A DNA stretch of 53,985 nt from an uncultured Ruminococcus sp. (GTDB taxonomy: Bacteria; Bacillota; Clostridia; Oscillospirales; Acutalibacteraceae), in assembly GCA_902802795.1 (NCBI GenBank), contig CADCNI010000021.1:1-53985 (forward strand), in the 5' to 3' direction. The notes under the pieces are model-generated. The model was not told the DNA's origin. It was given only the letters and a program-made list of their open reading frames with translations, and ran no database searches. Position 1 is the stretch's first letter. Every line of letters starts with the position of its first letter. Of the stretch, positions 42,818-51,459 are shown one piece after another. The position numbers and the translations under genes are program-made.

Positions 42818-42873
42818 GGCTGCTGACACCCCCTTTCCGCTGTTTGATTGGGTATTTTGGACGTCCATTAGTG

Positions 42874-42902
42874 TATACGACGGACAAGGAAAAATAGTTT
42901 TG
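42874..42902 (-). promoter_or_regulatory. ECF-like promoter candidate
   Basis: On the minus strand CAAAAC (42902-42897), a 17-bp spacer and CGTATA (42879-42874), resembling the AAC / CGT pattern of ECF promoters and pointing to autoregulation. The match is partial. Confidence 0.35.
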
Positions 42903-42937
42903 ATTTTTTTGAATTTTTTAAATTTTATTATTTGAAA

Positions 42938-43009
42938 AAAGCACATTGGGCTTGTGAAGACGGTTATCCGTTTTATGATAACCAATCTTTTTAAAACCAA
43001 ATGTGCTTT
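42938..43009. terminator. Nested inverted repeat, probable terminator
   Basis: The outer arms AAAGCACATTGGG (42938-42950) and CCAAATGTGCTTT (42997-43009) enclose an inner stem GGTTATC/GATAACC (42962-42983). T-rich DNA follows on the minus strand, so it can end the gene at 43097-43486. Confidence 0.6.
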
Positions 43010-43096
43010 ATTATGTTTAAATTGTAAATCGTTTCCATCCGTCAATCGCAAGAGAATAGGGGCTGCTATGACAGCGGCACGCCCTGTTGATTATCG

Positions 43097-43486
43097 TCAG
43101 ATATTGACATTCCACACAATTTTTACTTGCTCATTTTCATCATAGGTGCATTCAAATTCAAACCAGAAATCAAGCGGTTCCCCATGACTCGTCGCCGTGT
43201 AGGTGACAAAAGCGTAGGTGCCTTCGGTCTGAAGAATTTCCATATATTGCTCATCAAACGGGTCAACCACATACGTTTTGCCGTCGTCTTCTGTCCACAA
43301 AGCAAATTGACCGTGCAGCCATTCCGACCATTCTTTGATGCCGTCCGCCTGCGTACCCTGTGTTCCGCACCACGACGAATCAATGGATGCGACTGTCAGA
43401 ATGTCGTCATATTCTTCACGCGAGATATCATTGACGATCACCTTTATTCTCCGCGCAATCTCCGCATAAAACTGTTCTTGTGTCAT
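43097..43486 (-). CDS. Hypothetical small acidic protein
   Basis: A 129-residue soluble, acidic protein. The N-terminal helix (TQEQFYAEIARRIKVIVNDI) is followed by a strand-rich half with Trp/Phe clusters (EPLDFWFEFECTYDENEQVK, ending IVWNVNI). The layout is compatible with an NTF2-like or cystatin-like fold, but I cannot name the family. The start ATG 43486 follows CGGAGGG. It stands alone between the sigma operon and the 43679 gene. Confidence 0.72.
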   Translation of the reverse strand: MTQEQFYAEIARRIKVIVNDISREEYDDILTVASIDSSWCGTQGTQADGIKEWSEWLHGQFALWTEDDGKTYVVDPFDEQYMEILQTEGTYAFVTYTATSHGEPLDFWFEFECTYDENEQVKIVWNVNI

Positions 43487-43611
43487 TTGTTATTCCCTCC
43501 GTAACGGCATTCTCTCTATGAATTTTTCCTGCGGTTCTTGTATTTCATTATAGCAATGGCATCCGCCAAAGTCAACTGTCTCTGTCGAAGAAAATGCTCT
43601 TGTAAATACTA

Positions 43612-43640
43612 TTGAATTTTCCACCACCAAGTGTTAGAAT
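43612..43640 (+). promoter_or_regulatory. Promoter of the ubiquitin-like/DUF4132 gene pair
   Basis: TTGAAT 43612-43617, 17-bp spacer, TAGAAT 43635-43640. Confidence 0.65.
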
Positions 43641-43678
43641 AGGAATAGAATTCACCGTATGGCAGGAGGAAATATGGT

Positions 43679-44101
43679 ATGTTGCAGATCAGCGTCAATG
43701 TGAAATCGGCGGCGACAAAGAAAAACAAGAGCCAGACGGTCACCGTCCCCTATGACGAGGGCATTTCCGACGTGAAGGGCTTGCTGGAAGCCACTGTCGC
43801 GTGGTGTGTGAACGATTACAACCAGCGAAGGCAAAACAGCGACCTGCTGACCGCGCTTTCACCGGAACAGATCGAGGACAAAGCGTCGCAGGGCAAGGTG
43901 TCCTTCGGTGTGAATTACGGTGAAAAGGACGCGGTGCTGTCAAAGGCGACCGCCGACGCGCTGGAGGCATTCAGCGACGGCATTGTCGTGATATTTGCCG
44001 ATGACAGGCGGCTGCAAGACCTCGACGAAGCCGTTGATCTGACTGACATCCACAGCCTCACCTTTGTACGCCTGACCATGCTGGCGGGCAGAATGTGGTG
44101 A
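43679..44101 (+). CDS. Putative ubiquitin-like (beta-grasp) protein next to DUF4132
   Basis: A 140-residue protein. The N-terminus (MLQISVNVK, then SQTVTVPYDEGISDVKGLLE) and the C-terminal part (IVVIFADDRRL, then DLTDIHSLTFVRLTMLAG) follow the ubiquitin order strand-strand-helix-strand-strand. IFA near 105-107 and the DI-x-x-L-x-x-x-R-L pattern sit where ubiquitin has IFAGKQL and NIQKESTLHLVLRL. An insert of about 50 residues (49-99) separates the helix from strand 3. The protein ends AGRMW, not GG. AGGAGG precedes ATG 43679 by 9 bp. The resemblance is by eye and unverified. The giant gene downstream is probably its partner. Confidence 0.7.
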   Translation: MLQISVNVKSAATKKNKSQTVTVPYDEGISDVKGLLEATVAWCVNDYNQRRQNSDLLTALSPEQIEDKASQGKVSFGVNYGEKDAVLSKATADALEAFSDGIVVIFADDRRLQDLDEAVDLTDIHSLTFVRLTMLAGRMW

Positions 44102-44110
44102 TTTTACTAA

Positions 44111-44269
44111 GAGCCTATCCCAAAATTATACGCACACGTCTTGCTTGTCATTTTTCCGCCATACTGCGTTGCTTTCCCTTGCAATACGAAAGTATTGCTG
44201 CGGAAAAGCGCCTTGTCTGGCGAAAAACTGCCTGCGCAATCCGCGCACGGCTAATTCTGGGATAGGCTC
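44111..44269. mobile_element. MITE-like element, copy 2 (159 bp)
   Basis: Terminal inverted repeats of about 19 bp (GAGCCTATCCCA-AATTA type, one mismatch) are flanked by TAA at 44108-44110 and 44270-44272. Its internal core matches the element at 22741-22859. It has no open frame of its own. It sits 9 bp after the stop of the small gene and ends 5 bp before the AAGGAG of the giant gene, so it splits what would be a tight operon. Confidence 0.88.
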
Positions 44270-44290
44270 TAAAGAAGGAGTGTATGCAGA

Positions 44291-47200
44291 ATGGCCAATC
44301 CATCTGAAGCCGTCACCCAATATTGGAAGGATTTTTCCGCCCGGAACAGGGCGCAGCTCGATTCGCTCTCAGAGGAACAAACGCAATTTGTCAACCATGT
44401 GGTAGTGGATAATTACAACATCTATCATGTACAATATCCGGTCAGCATTCCCCCGCAGCGCATTGACTGCCTGTCGACCTTTGTCAAGGCGCATTTCGGC
44501 GAAGCGGTGGAGCTGCTGGTGCCGCCGGAATTTGCCGGGGATTATTACGCCATGCTTGACAAATTCAATCAGTTCCAGTATTCCGAAAGCTACTACCGCC
44601 GCAGCTTCCGCTGTTCGGATTATTACAGCTTTTTGGATCGGATGTACCGTCTGACCTATTCGTATTTTCTGCTGGGGGTGCTTGGCTGCACAGCGGAGGA
44701 TATGGACAGCTTTGTGCGGAAGAATTACAAAGACCCGCTCGGCGCGGTGAGAAAAAACATGGGCGGCTACGACGCTTACATCATTGCCGCGCGGATTGAC
44801 GCGGGCGACAGCAAGGTGATCGACACCATACGGGACATGATGACTTCCGAGAACAACGCCGCGATTCTCACGACCGAAGTGATACGGGGCGTGATCTGCT
44901 CATCAGATGACGGGCTGCATGATCTTCTCTGCAAGCTGCTGATAGCGGCGGGGCTTTCGGAGGGCTTGCGGCAGGCGATCTGCGAAGCCGCCGACTGCGG
45001 CACACGACAGGCCTTTATCAAATTACTGACAGTGATTCACGAACAGAATTTCGTGCGCTTTGCTTCTGTCAAGCGCTCCATCGGCACATGGACGGGACTT
45101 GCCCGCTGGGAAGACCCCGACCGTCTCGCCGGAAAAATCATAGAGGGAGCTGTCCGCGCTCTGCAAAGCCGTGAGAACGCCCTTGACATGATCGCGTCCG
45201 AAGACCCGGTGGACATCTATCTCGGACTCTGGGGGCTGGGCTTCTATGACGTGGAGGATGCCATGCGCACCATTCTTGCGCTGACGGGCGTCAACGGCGG
45301 TTCCTGCGGCAGCATGATGCAGCTCATGACGGTGGGCTATTTCTGCCGCAATCTCGAACAGCCCGATGTGACCGCCCCTATCGCTGTGGCGGTGCTGGAG
45401 GCGCACCCGGAGGATTACAGGCTGTTTTCGCTTTTTGACGGCGTGTATATCTTCAACCGGTTCCGCAGAGACAACGCCTCCCGCAACGAAATAGCGCTTC
45501 ATGACGACAAAGCGCTCGCGGCGCGGCATTATGACATCCTGCTCCATATGTACGAAATCATGCCGCACAAGAAGGTGGAATATGCCCCTATCGTTTACCC
45601 GTGGTATGCCAGTTACATGACCAAAAGCATTTTGCTCATGTGCGCGCTGGAAGCCGCCTGCGTCATGGAGGACGATGAAAAGATCGACTTCCTCTGCGGC
45701 AAACTGCCCGAAATAGAATCGGGCAGCCGTGCGCACGCGCTGGAAAAAATCGCCTCCCGGCTTGCCACACGGACGCAGCGGGACACGCTGCTTCAGGCGG
45801 CAGCCGACCGCGAAACCTTCACCCGCAAAAAGGCGGTGGAGGTGCTGAAAAAAACGCCCCTTTCGGGGGAGGAATACGCCGTCATCGAAGCCTTTGCCAG
45901 ATACAAGACCGCCGACCTGCGGGAAGGGGTCATTGTGCTTCTCCGGAACCGCGACAGCGCGGGCATGCAGGAAAGTCTGAGGCGCATGCTGCCCGCCAAG
46001 GATGAAAATATCCGTCTGGCGGCGCTCGACCTTCTGCAATACGCCATAGACGAATATGGGGAGACGGACTTCTCCGAAGAAAAGGCATTGGCAGCCGCCA
46101 TTCCTTCTCCCAGTGAGCGGGAAGAAATTCTGCTGGGCGAGATTCTGGGCAGTCCGGTCAGCGCGGAGGTCACCAAGGAAAACGGCTACGGACTGTATGA
46201 CCCCCATGCCTCGCTGGCGCCGGTTGCCTTTACGCCGGATCTCAGCGTGGTCAGGGATTACCTGTCGATTTCTCCCGATGAGCTGACCGGTATCTATCTT
46301 GCCTTTATGAAGCTCATCGACGACAATGCCGAGATGACCTACACCGACACATCGGGGGAAGAACATCTTCTCGGCACATTCGGAGGCAATTTTTCGCCTT
46401 CCTATTGGCAGTACCGCAACATTGAACCATCCGCCGTGTATGAAAAGATTCCCTGTCACGAACTGTGGGCGCGGTTTTACCGCGAAACCATCCGGACGCC
46501 GCAGCGCTTCTGGGCGGTTTATCTGGAACGCAGGAACGGCGTCAATGTTTCTCTGACCGAAAACGGCAAACTGGCCTTTGACCGGAATATCCGGCGGATT
46601 TTCGGCGAAATCGCGGATACCGATTGCCGGAATATGCTGAAGGAAAGGGACGAACGCTTCGGTCACAGCTACTTCACACAGGTATGCAACGCGGCGCTGG
46701 AAAGCATCATCAGCGAATTCCGGCTTGCCCTGCCGATGGATATTATCCAGCACATCATCGGGTATCTTGCCAAGGAAGTGCCGTCGGAGCAGCTCTGGTT
46801 CGATGTGGTCAGGGAGAAGAACGACACATGGAGCGGAAAAAAATACAACCTTCTCAAAACCAGCCTGCCCTCCTATTTCATCGAACAGATGAAGCTGCGG
46901 CTGCATGAGGATTTTGCTACCAATTTCCTGCTGCTTCACGAGCTTGCCGTCAGAAACGACCCGCTCGGACATCTGGAAAAGGGAGAAATCAAGGAGCACG
47001 AGCTGCGGTTTATCAACCCGCAGATTGCCTATTATATCAAAGCCTGCCGGGAAGGCATTATCAGCGAGGATATTCTTTACAAAACGCTTCTGGAAGGCAT
47101 GGGCATACAGAGAGCGGTCAGTGAGCTTACGCCCTTTGTTTCGGGAATGTTCAACTGGTACAATTACGAAACCCGCGTGGCATTCCTGAGCGTGTACGCC

Positions 47201-49390
47201 GACGAGGGGATCACGCTGGATCCGGAGGAAAACCAGATTCCCACGGATTCGGAGCTGTATCAATTCGGCAACCGCCTCGCTTCCAGACTGATCGAAAAAA
47301 TACTCGATGTGGAACTCAAGCGGGGCGACAGCGAAACGGTCTTTTCCAAAGCGGCCGTCAAAATCAGACGAATCTACGGCATTGACCGGCTTATGGAGAT
47401 ATTGAAGGCGTTCGGCAGCGACACCATCAGCCGCACTTCCTATTGGTATGGCTCCGTCGTTTCCAAGAAGCAGTCGCTCAGCCACCTGCTGAACGTGTGC
47501 TATCCCGCGGCGGACGACAATGCCCGGAAACTGGCCGAATGCATGAAAACATCCAAAATCAAGCCCGACCGCCTCATCGAGGTGGCGATGTACGCGCCGC
47601 AGTGGATTGACATCATTGCGGACTGTCTCGGCATCGCGGGCATGAAGAGCGGCTGCTATTACTTCATGGCGCACACGGCGGGCGGCATCAGCGAACGGAC
47701 GCGGGCGGTGATCGCCAAATACACGCCGCTTACGGCGGAAGAACTCGCCGGCGGTTGTTTTGATGTGAAGTGGTTCCATGAAGCCTATGACGTGCTGGGC
47801 GAAAAGACCTTTGACAAAATCTACAAGGCCGCCAAATACACCTCCGACAACAACATGCACACCCGCGCGCGCAAATTTGCCGACGCCGCGCTGGGCAAGA
47901 TGGACATTGCCGCCACCGAAGCGGCGATTGACGAAAAGCGCAACAAAGACCTGCTGCTGAGTCTGGCGATTATCCCCTCGCAAAACCGGGCGGATATTTT
48001 GCAGCGCTACGAATTTATACAGAAGTTTGCACGGGAAAGCCGGCAGTTCGGCGCGCAGCGACGTGCCAGCGAGGGAGAAGCGGCGCGGTTTGCTTTAAAG
48101 AATCTTGCGGTGACGGCCGGATACTCCGACGACACGCGGCTGACGCTCTCGATGGAGACGCAGCTCGTGCGGGAGCATATGGATTATTTTGAACCGAACG
48201 ACATCGGCGGTTATGAGGTATGGATCGCCGTGGAAGACGGCAAGCCTTCGCTGCGATATACCAAGGACGGCAAGGCGCTCAAATCCGCGCCGGCAGCCAT
48301 CAAGAAGGACGCGGCTTTTGTCGAAATCAAGGACTTCTGCGACAAGCTGCGGCAGCAGTACAGCCGCACGGTGAAGATGTTCGAGCTGGCGATGGAGGAA
48401 CGGGGTTCCTTCGGCTTCGGAGAATTGCTCATGCTCTGCGAAAATCCGGTCATCCGCTCCATCGTGGAGCAGCTCGTGTTTGTGTCGGCGGAGGGTGAAT
48501 TTGTCAGCGGATTGGTCGGCGGCGGCGCATTGACCGACGCTTCGGGTCACACCGTCACGCCCGGGGAGGCATTTGCCCTGCGGGTGGCACATCCCTTTGA
48601 CCTGTACGAGCACAAGGTGTGGGCGGATTATCAGAAACTGTTCCTTGAAAAGGGAGAGAAGGACGGTATCCTCCAGCCCTTCCGACAGGTCTTCCGGGAG
48701 CTTTACGTCAAGCTGCCCGAGGAGCTGGAAAAAGAAAAGTCGCTTCTTTTCGCCGGACATCAGATACAGACATCCCGCACGGTGGGCGCATTGAAGAACC
48801 GCCGCTGGATCGCCGATTACGAAAACGGATTGCAGAAGGTGTACTATAAGGACGACATCATCGCAAGCCTTTACGCGGTGGCGGACTGGTTCTCGCCGAG
48901 TGATATCGAAGCGCCGACGCTCGAAGGGGTGTTCTTTGTCAATCGCCGCACCTACGAGCCGCTCCGAATCAAGGACATTCCCGACATCGTGTATTCGGAA
49001 GTCATGCGCGACGTGGATCTGGCGGTCAGCGTGGCGCACGCCGGCGGCGTTGACCCGGAAACCAGCCATTCCACCGTGGAAATGCGCAAGGTGATACTGG
49101 CGTTCAATCTGGAACTCTTCGGCATCCGCAATGTGCGGCTCGAAAAGAACCACGCGATCATCGAGGGCAAACACGCAAAGTATTCCATTCACCTCGGCAG
49201 CGGCGTGATACACCAATTCGGCGGACATCAGATCAACGTGCTTGCCGTCCAGAGCGGCAAAAAGAGCAAGCTCTTCCTGCCCTTTATCGACGAGGATCCC
49301 AAAACCGCCGAAATCATGACCAAGGTGCTGACCTTCGCGCAGGATGACAAGATCAAAGACCCCCACCTCATGCAGCAGATCGTCCATTGA
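44291..49390 (+). CDS. Giant DUF4132/DUF5724-type protein (MolR/YehI-like)
   Basis: A 1699-residue cytoplasmic protein without membrane segments or obvious nucleotide-binding motifs. The first two thirds are helical, with HEAT-like stretches near residues 480-620 (FTRKKAVEVLKKTPLSGEEY, RLAALDLLQYAIDEYGE). The C-terminal part has the MolR/YehI-like DUF4132 region (about 1290-1600) and an end block LFLPFIDEDPKTAEIMTKVL, DDKIKDPHLMQQI. Function is unknown. In E. coli, yehI lies near MoxR-, VWA- and SWIM-type genes, none of which appear here. ATG 44291 follows AAGGAG. No N-terminal WGR domain is evident. Confidence 0.82.
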   Translation: MANPSEAVTQYWKDFSARNRAQLDSLSEEQTQFVNHVVVDNYNIYHVQYPVSIPPQRIDCLSTFVKAHFGEAVELLVPPEFAGDYYAMLDKFNQFQYSESYYRRSFRCSDYYSFLDRMYRLTYSYFLLGVLGCTAEDMDSFVRKNYKDPLGAVRKNMGGYDAYIIAARIDAGDSKVIDTIRDMMTSENNAAILTTEVIRGVICSSDDGLHDLLCKLLIAAGLSEGLRQAICEAADCGTRQAFIKLLTVIHEQNFVRFASVKRSIGTWTGLARWEDPDRLAGKIIEGAVRALQSRENALDMIASEDPVDIYLGLWGLGFYDVEDAMRTILALTGVNGGSCGSMMQLMTVGYFCRNLEQPDVTAPIAVAVLEAHPEDYRLFSLFDGVYIFNRFRRDNASRNEIALHDDKALAARHYDILLHMYEIMPHKKVEYAPIVYPWYASYMTKSILLMCALEAACVMEDDEKIDFLCGKLPEIESGSRAHALEKIASRLATRTQRDTLLQAAADRETFTRKKAVEVLKKTPLSGEEYAVIEAFARYKTADLREGVIVLLRNRDSAGMQESLRRMLPAKDENIRLAALDLLQYAIDEYGETDFSEEKALAAAIPSPSEREEILLGEILGSPVSAEVTKENGYGLYDPHASLAPVAFTPDLSVVRDYLSISPDELTGIYLAFMKLIDDNAEMTYTDTSGEEHLLGTFGGNFSPSYWQYRNIEPSAVYEKIPCHELWARFYRETIRTPQRFWAVYLERRNGVNVSLTENGKLAFDRNIRRIFGEIADTDCRNMLKERDERFGHSYFTQVCNAALESIISEFRLALPMDIIQHIIGYLAKEVPSEQLWFDVVREKNDTWSGKKYNLLKTSLPSYFIEQMKLRLHEDFATNFLLLHELAVRNDPLGHLEKGEIKEHELRFINPQIAYYIKACREGIISEDILYKTLLEGMGIQRAVSELTPFVSGMFNWYNYETRVAFLSVYADEGITLDPEENQIPTDSELYQFGNRLASRLIEKILDVELKRGDSETVFSKAAVKIRRIYGIDRLMEILKAFGSDTISRTSYWYGSVVSKKQSLSHLLNVCYPAADDNARKLAECMKTSKIKPDRLIEVAMYAPQWIDIIADCLGIAGMKSGCYYFMAHTAGGISERTRAVIAKYTPLTAEELAGGCFDVKWFHEAYDVLGEKTFDKIYKAAKYTSDNNMHTRARKFADAALGKMDIAATEAAIDEKRNKDLLLSLAIIPSQNRADILQRYEFIQKFARESRQFGAQRRASEGEAARFALKNLAVTAGYSDDTRLTLSMETQLVREHMDYFEPNDIGGYEVWIAVEDGKPSLRYTKDGKALKSAPAAIKKDAAFVEIKDFCDKLRQQYSRTVKMFELAMEERGSFGFGELLMLCENPVIRSIVEQLVFVSAEGEFVSGLVGGGALTDASGHTVTPGEAFALRVAHPFDLYEHKVWADYQKLFLEKGEKDGILQPFRQVFRELYVKLPEELEKEKSLLFAGHQIQTSRTVGALKNRRWIADYENGLQKVYYKDDIIASLYAVADWFSPSDIEAPTLEGVFFVNRRTYEPLRIKDIPDIVYSEVMRDVDLAVSVAHAGGVDPETSHSTVEMRKVILAFNLELFGIRNVRLEKNHAIIEGKHAKYSIHLGSGVIHQFGGHQINVLAVQSGKKSKLFLPFIDEDPKTAEIMTKVLTFAQDDKIKDPHLMQQIVH

Positions 49391-49448
49391 CAGTTGTCCC
49401 GGTATAAAAAGGGAAAAGATATATTGAAAAAACTTTTGAGAATTGTTA

Positions 49449-49482
49449 ATACTAATTGTCTACTTTGATTGACAATTAGTAT
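49449..49482. repeat. Palindromic element, copy 2 (inverted relative to copy 1)
   Basis: ATACTAATTGTC, loop TACTTTGATT, GACAATTAGTAT. The loop is the complement of the copy at 22219-22253 minus one T. Confidence 0.85.
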
Positions 49483-49501
49483 AAGATGACTCCAATGAAA
49501 A

Positions 49502-49544
49502 TCCCCGGCACATGCAAATTTTACCAATTTGCATGTGCCGGGGA
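49502..49544. terminator. Perfect 19-bp hairpin
   Basis: TCCCCGGCACATGCAAATT pairs perfectly with its complement across a 5-nt loop. There is no T tract on the plus strand; ATTTTCATT follows on the minus strand. It may stop readthrough from the giant gene or from the tRNA operon. Confidence 0.6.
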
Positions 49545-49960
49545 AGGATAGTACAAAAAAGATGCCGGGCAGTTATTGCTTTGCTTTGCGGTGTTGATGG
49601 AAGTAATCAATATACGCTTGATTTCCAGACAATCCGTGCTGCAAATTTCAGCGTTTTTTCAGGGAGAATACTGTTATAGCAATCCAAACAAAAAGACAAG
49701 TTCGGCGCGCTGGCGAGCACATGGCTGCGTTGTCGTCCTAGGTGGGCGCCAGCCCACCGTCGTCCTCCGCCTTGCCCTGCACTCTATAGTTGCCATTGAT
49801 AATCATCAAATTTTCTGTTAATTCAAGATTCAGATAATAGATAAAAAATAATAGAGAATAGATAATCGTACAACAGCGCGGCGAAGTTTTTCGCTTTCAC
49901 TATTATCTATTATCTATTCTCCATTATCTCTTGATCTTGCACGCGCAAGCGCAGCGCTGT
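49545..49960. other. Gene-free region between the giant gene and the tRNAs
   Basis: No supported gene is seen. An 81-codon open frame at 49576-49821 has no ribosome site and no recognisable domain. The right half contains the inverted GATAATA heptamer pair. Confidence 0.6.
49833..49928. repeat. Inverted pair of GATAATA heptamer arrays
   Basis: GATAATA, GATAAAA, AATAATA, GAGAATA, GATAATC at 49833-49867 face TATTATC, TATTATC, TATTCTC, CATTATC at 49901-49928, with 33 bp between the arms. Confidence 0.85.
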
Positions 49961-50053
49961 TGGCGGAGAAGGAGGGATTTGAACCCTCGCGCCAGTGTTT
50001 AGCCAGCCTACTCCCTTAGCAGGGGAGCCTCGTCACCACTTGAGTACTTCTCC
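49961..50053 (-). tRNA. tRNA-Ser (anticodon GCT)
   Basis: A class II tRNA. The 7-bp acceptor stem is GGAGAAG/CTTCTCC, the anticodon stem-loop is CTCCC-CTGCTAA-GGGAG, there is a long variable arm, and the T loop is GGTTCAAATCC. CCA is encoded at 49961-49963. It reads AGC/AGU codons and is the last tRNA of a three-tRNA minus-strand operon. Confidence 0.96.
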
Positions 50054-50102
50054 GAATGTGTTGACAATCACATAACATATATAAAACAAAAAAAGAGAGG
50101 TG

Positions 50103-50191
50103 TGGCGGAGGGGAAGGGATTCGAACCCTTGGTAGGTCACCCTATCACTAGTTTTCAAGACTAGCTCCTTAAACCGCTCGGACACCCCTCC
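50103..50191 (-). tRNA. tRNA-Ser (anticodon TGA)
   Basis: A class II tRNA. The acceptor stem is GGAGGGG/CCCCTCC, the anticodon loop is CTTGAAA between CTAGT and ACTAG, and the T loop is GGTTCGAATCC. CCA is encoded at 50103-50105. Confidence 0.96.
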
Positions 50192-50196
50192 AGAAT

Positions 50197-50283
50197 TGGT
50201 GCGGATAACAGGACTTGAACCTGCATGAACTTGCATTCACTAGAACCTGAATCTAGCGCGTCTGCCAATTCCGCCATATCCGC
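50197..50283 (-). tRNA. tRNA-Leu (anticodon CAG)
   Basis: A class II tRNA. The acceptor stem is GCGGATA/TATCCGC, the anticodon loop is TTCAGGT between CTAGA and TCTAG, and the T loop is GGTTCAAGTCC. CCA is encoded at 50197-50199. It is the first tRNA of the operon. Confidence 0.96.
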
Positions 50284-50344
50284 ATAGTAGCCAACACTGG
50301 GACACACAGCTCATGACTGTGTAACCGATCAGTTAGCGAAAAAT

Positions 50345-50373
50345 ATAATACCACGTTTTTATCGGTTTGTCAA
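50345..50373 (-). promoter_or_regulatory. tRNA operon promoter
   Basis: On the minus strand TTGACA (50373-50368), a 17-bp spacer and TATTAT (50350-50345), about 60 bp before tRNA-Leu. Confidence 0.8.
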
Positions 50374-50538
50374 GTGTTTTTTTTAATTTGTGGGATTATT
50401 TTTTCTTTTGTTTTCTTTTTTGCCTTTACACTTTCTTTATGATTTTTTTGCGCCAGATTTACCTTTGCGGGCGTATAATGGTTTTGACAGGAAGAGCTCG
50501 ACTTGTATTATTTCCCATAGAAAAGAGGACGGTTTGAT

Positions 50539-51459
50539 ATGAATGCGTATTTGCTGGAAACGGTATGCCTCACGAAAACCTACGGTCATCAGCGCGCGGT
50601 GGACGATCTCAGTCTGCATGTCCCCAAGGGGTCCATCTACGGCTTGATCGGCAGAAACGGCGCGGGCAAGACCACCTTTATGAAAATGATTGCCGGGCTG
50701 GCAAAGCCCACCTCCGGCGAGATCAGACTCTTTGGAACGGACGCGGAGGATTCCGTCGGGCAAAACCGCATCGGCGCGCTGATTGAAGCGCCGGGTATTT
50801 ACGGCGACATGACCGCTTTTGACAATATGCGTCTCAAAGCCGTGGCAACCGGCGTTTACCATCGCGGGAAAATCAATGAGCTGCTCGCGCTGGTGGGGCT
50901 GTCTGACACAGGGCATAAAAAGGCGGGACAGTTTTCTCTCGGCATGAAGCAGCGCCTCGGCATCGCCATGTCGCTCATCGGCACGCCCGACCTGCTGATT
51001 CTCGACGAGCCGATCAACGGTCTGGATCCCGTTGGCGTGATCGAGATTCGCGAGCTGATCGAAAAGCTCAGCCGCGAATATGAAATGACGGTCATCATTT
51101 CCAGCCACATTCTCGACGAATTGGCGCGCATTGCCACGCATTACGGCATTATCAATGAGGGTCGGCTGGTGCGGGAGCTTTCCAAAGAGGAATTGCTCGA
51201 CCAGTGCGCGGAATGTGTGGAGATCAAATCCGACGCGGTCAAAGAGGTTTGTCTGGCGCTTGAAGAAATGGGCTACGCCGCCTACGAGGTGTGCGACAGC
51301 AACACCGTTCGCGTGCCGAATTGCTGCGACAGGGTGGGCGAGATCAATATGACGCTGGCGCGGCGGGGGATTCTGCTGCGCGGCATATCGGTCAGGCAGG
51401 AGAGCTTAGAGGAGTTTTTTGTCAATCTGACGGGAGGAGCGGGTGAAAACCATGAGTAG
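50539..51459 (+). CDS. ABC transporter ATP-binding protein (BcrA-like)
   Basis: A 306-residue ATPase with Walker A GRNGAGKTTFMKM (about residue 41), signature FSLGMKQRLGIAMSL, Walker B LLILDEPINGLDP (INGL in place of the usual T-x-GL) and switch ISSHILDELARIA. It matches bacitracin or lantibiotic self-protection ATPases of the BcrA type. It overlaps the permease gene by 8 bp and is followed by a two-component system, a typical peptide-antibiotic detoxification arrangement. Confidence 0.92.
   Translation: MNAYLLETVCLTKTYGHQRAVDDLSLHVPKGSIYGLIGRNGAGKTTFMKMIAGLAKPTSGEIRLFGTDAEDSVGQNRIGALIEAPGIYGDMTAFDNMRLKAVATGVYHRGKINELLALVGLSDTGHKKAGQFSLGMKQRLGIAMSLIGTPDLLILDEPINGLDPVGVIEIRELIEKLSREYEMTVIISSHILDELARIATHYGIINEGRLVRELSKEELLDQCAECVEIKSDAVKEVCLALEEMGYAAYEVCDSNTVRVPNCCDRVGEINMTLARRGILLRGISVRQESLEEFFVNLTGGAGENHE

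Noticed and set aside
45023-47983. 986-codon minus-strand open frame
   Set aside because: It lies wholly opposite the giant DUF4132-type gene, has no recognisable domain, and is explained by codon composition of the real gene.
49576-49821. 81-codon open frame after the giant gene
   Set aside because: It has no ribosome site, no promoter and no domain, and lies among repeats.
50033-50236. 67-codon open frame on the minus strand
   Set aside because: It runs through tRNA genes and is not a protein gene.
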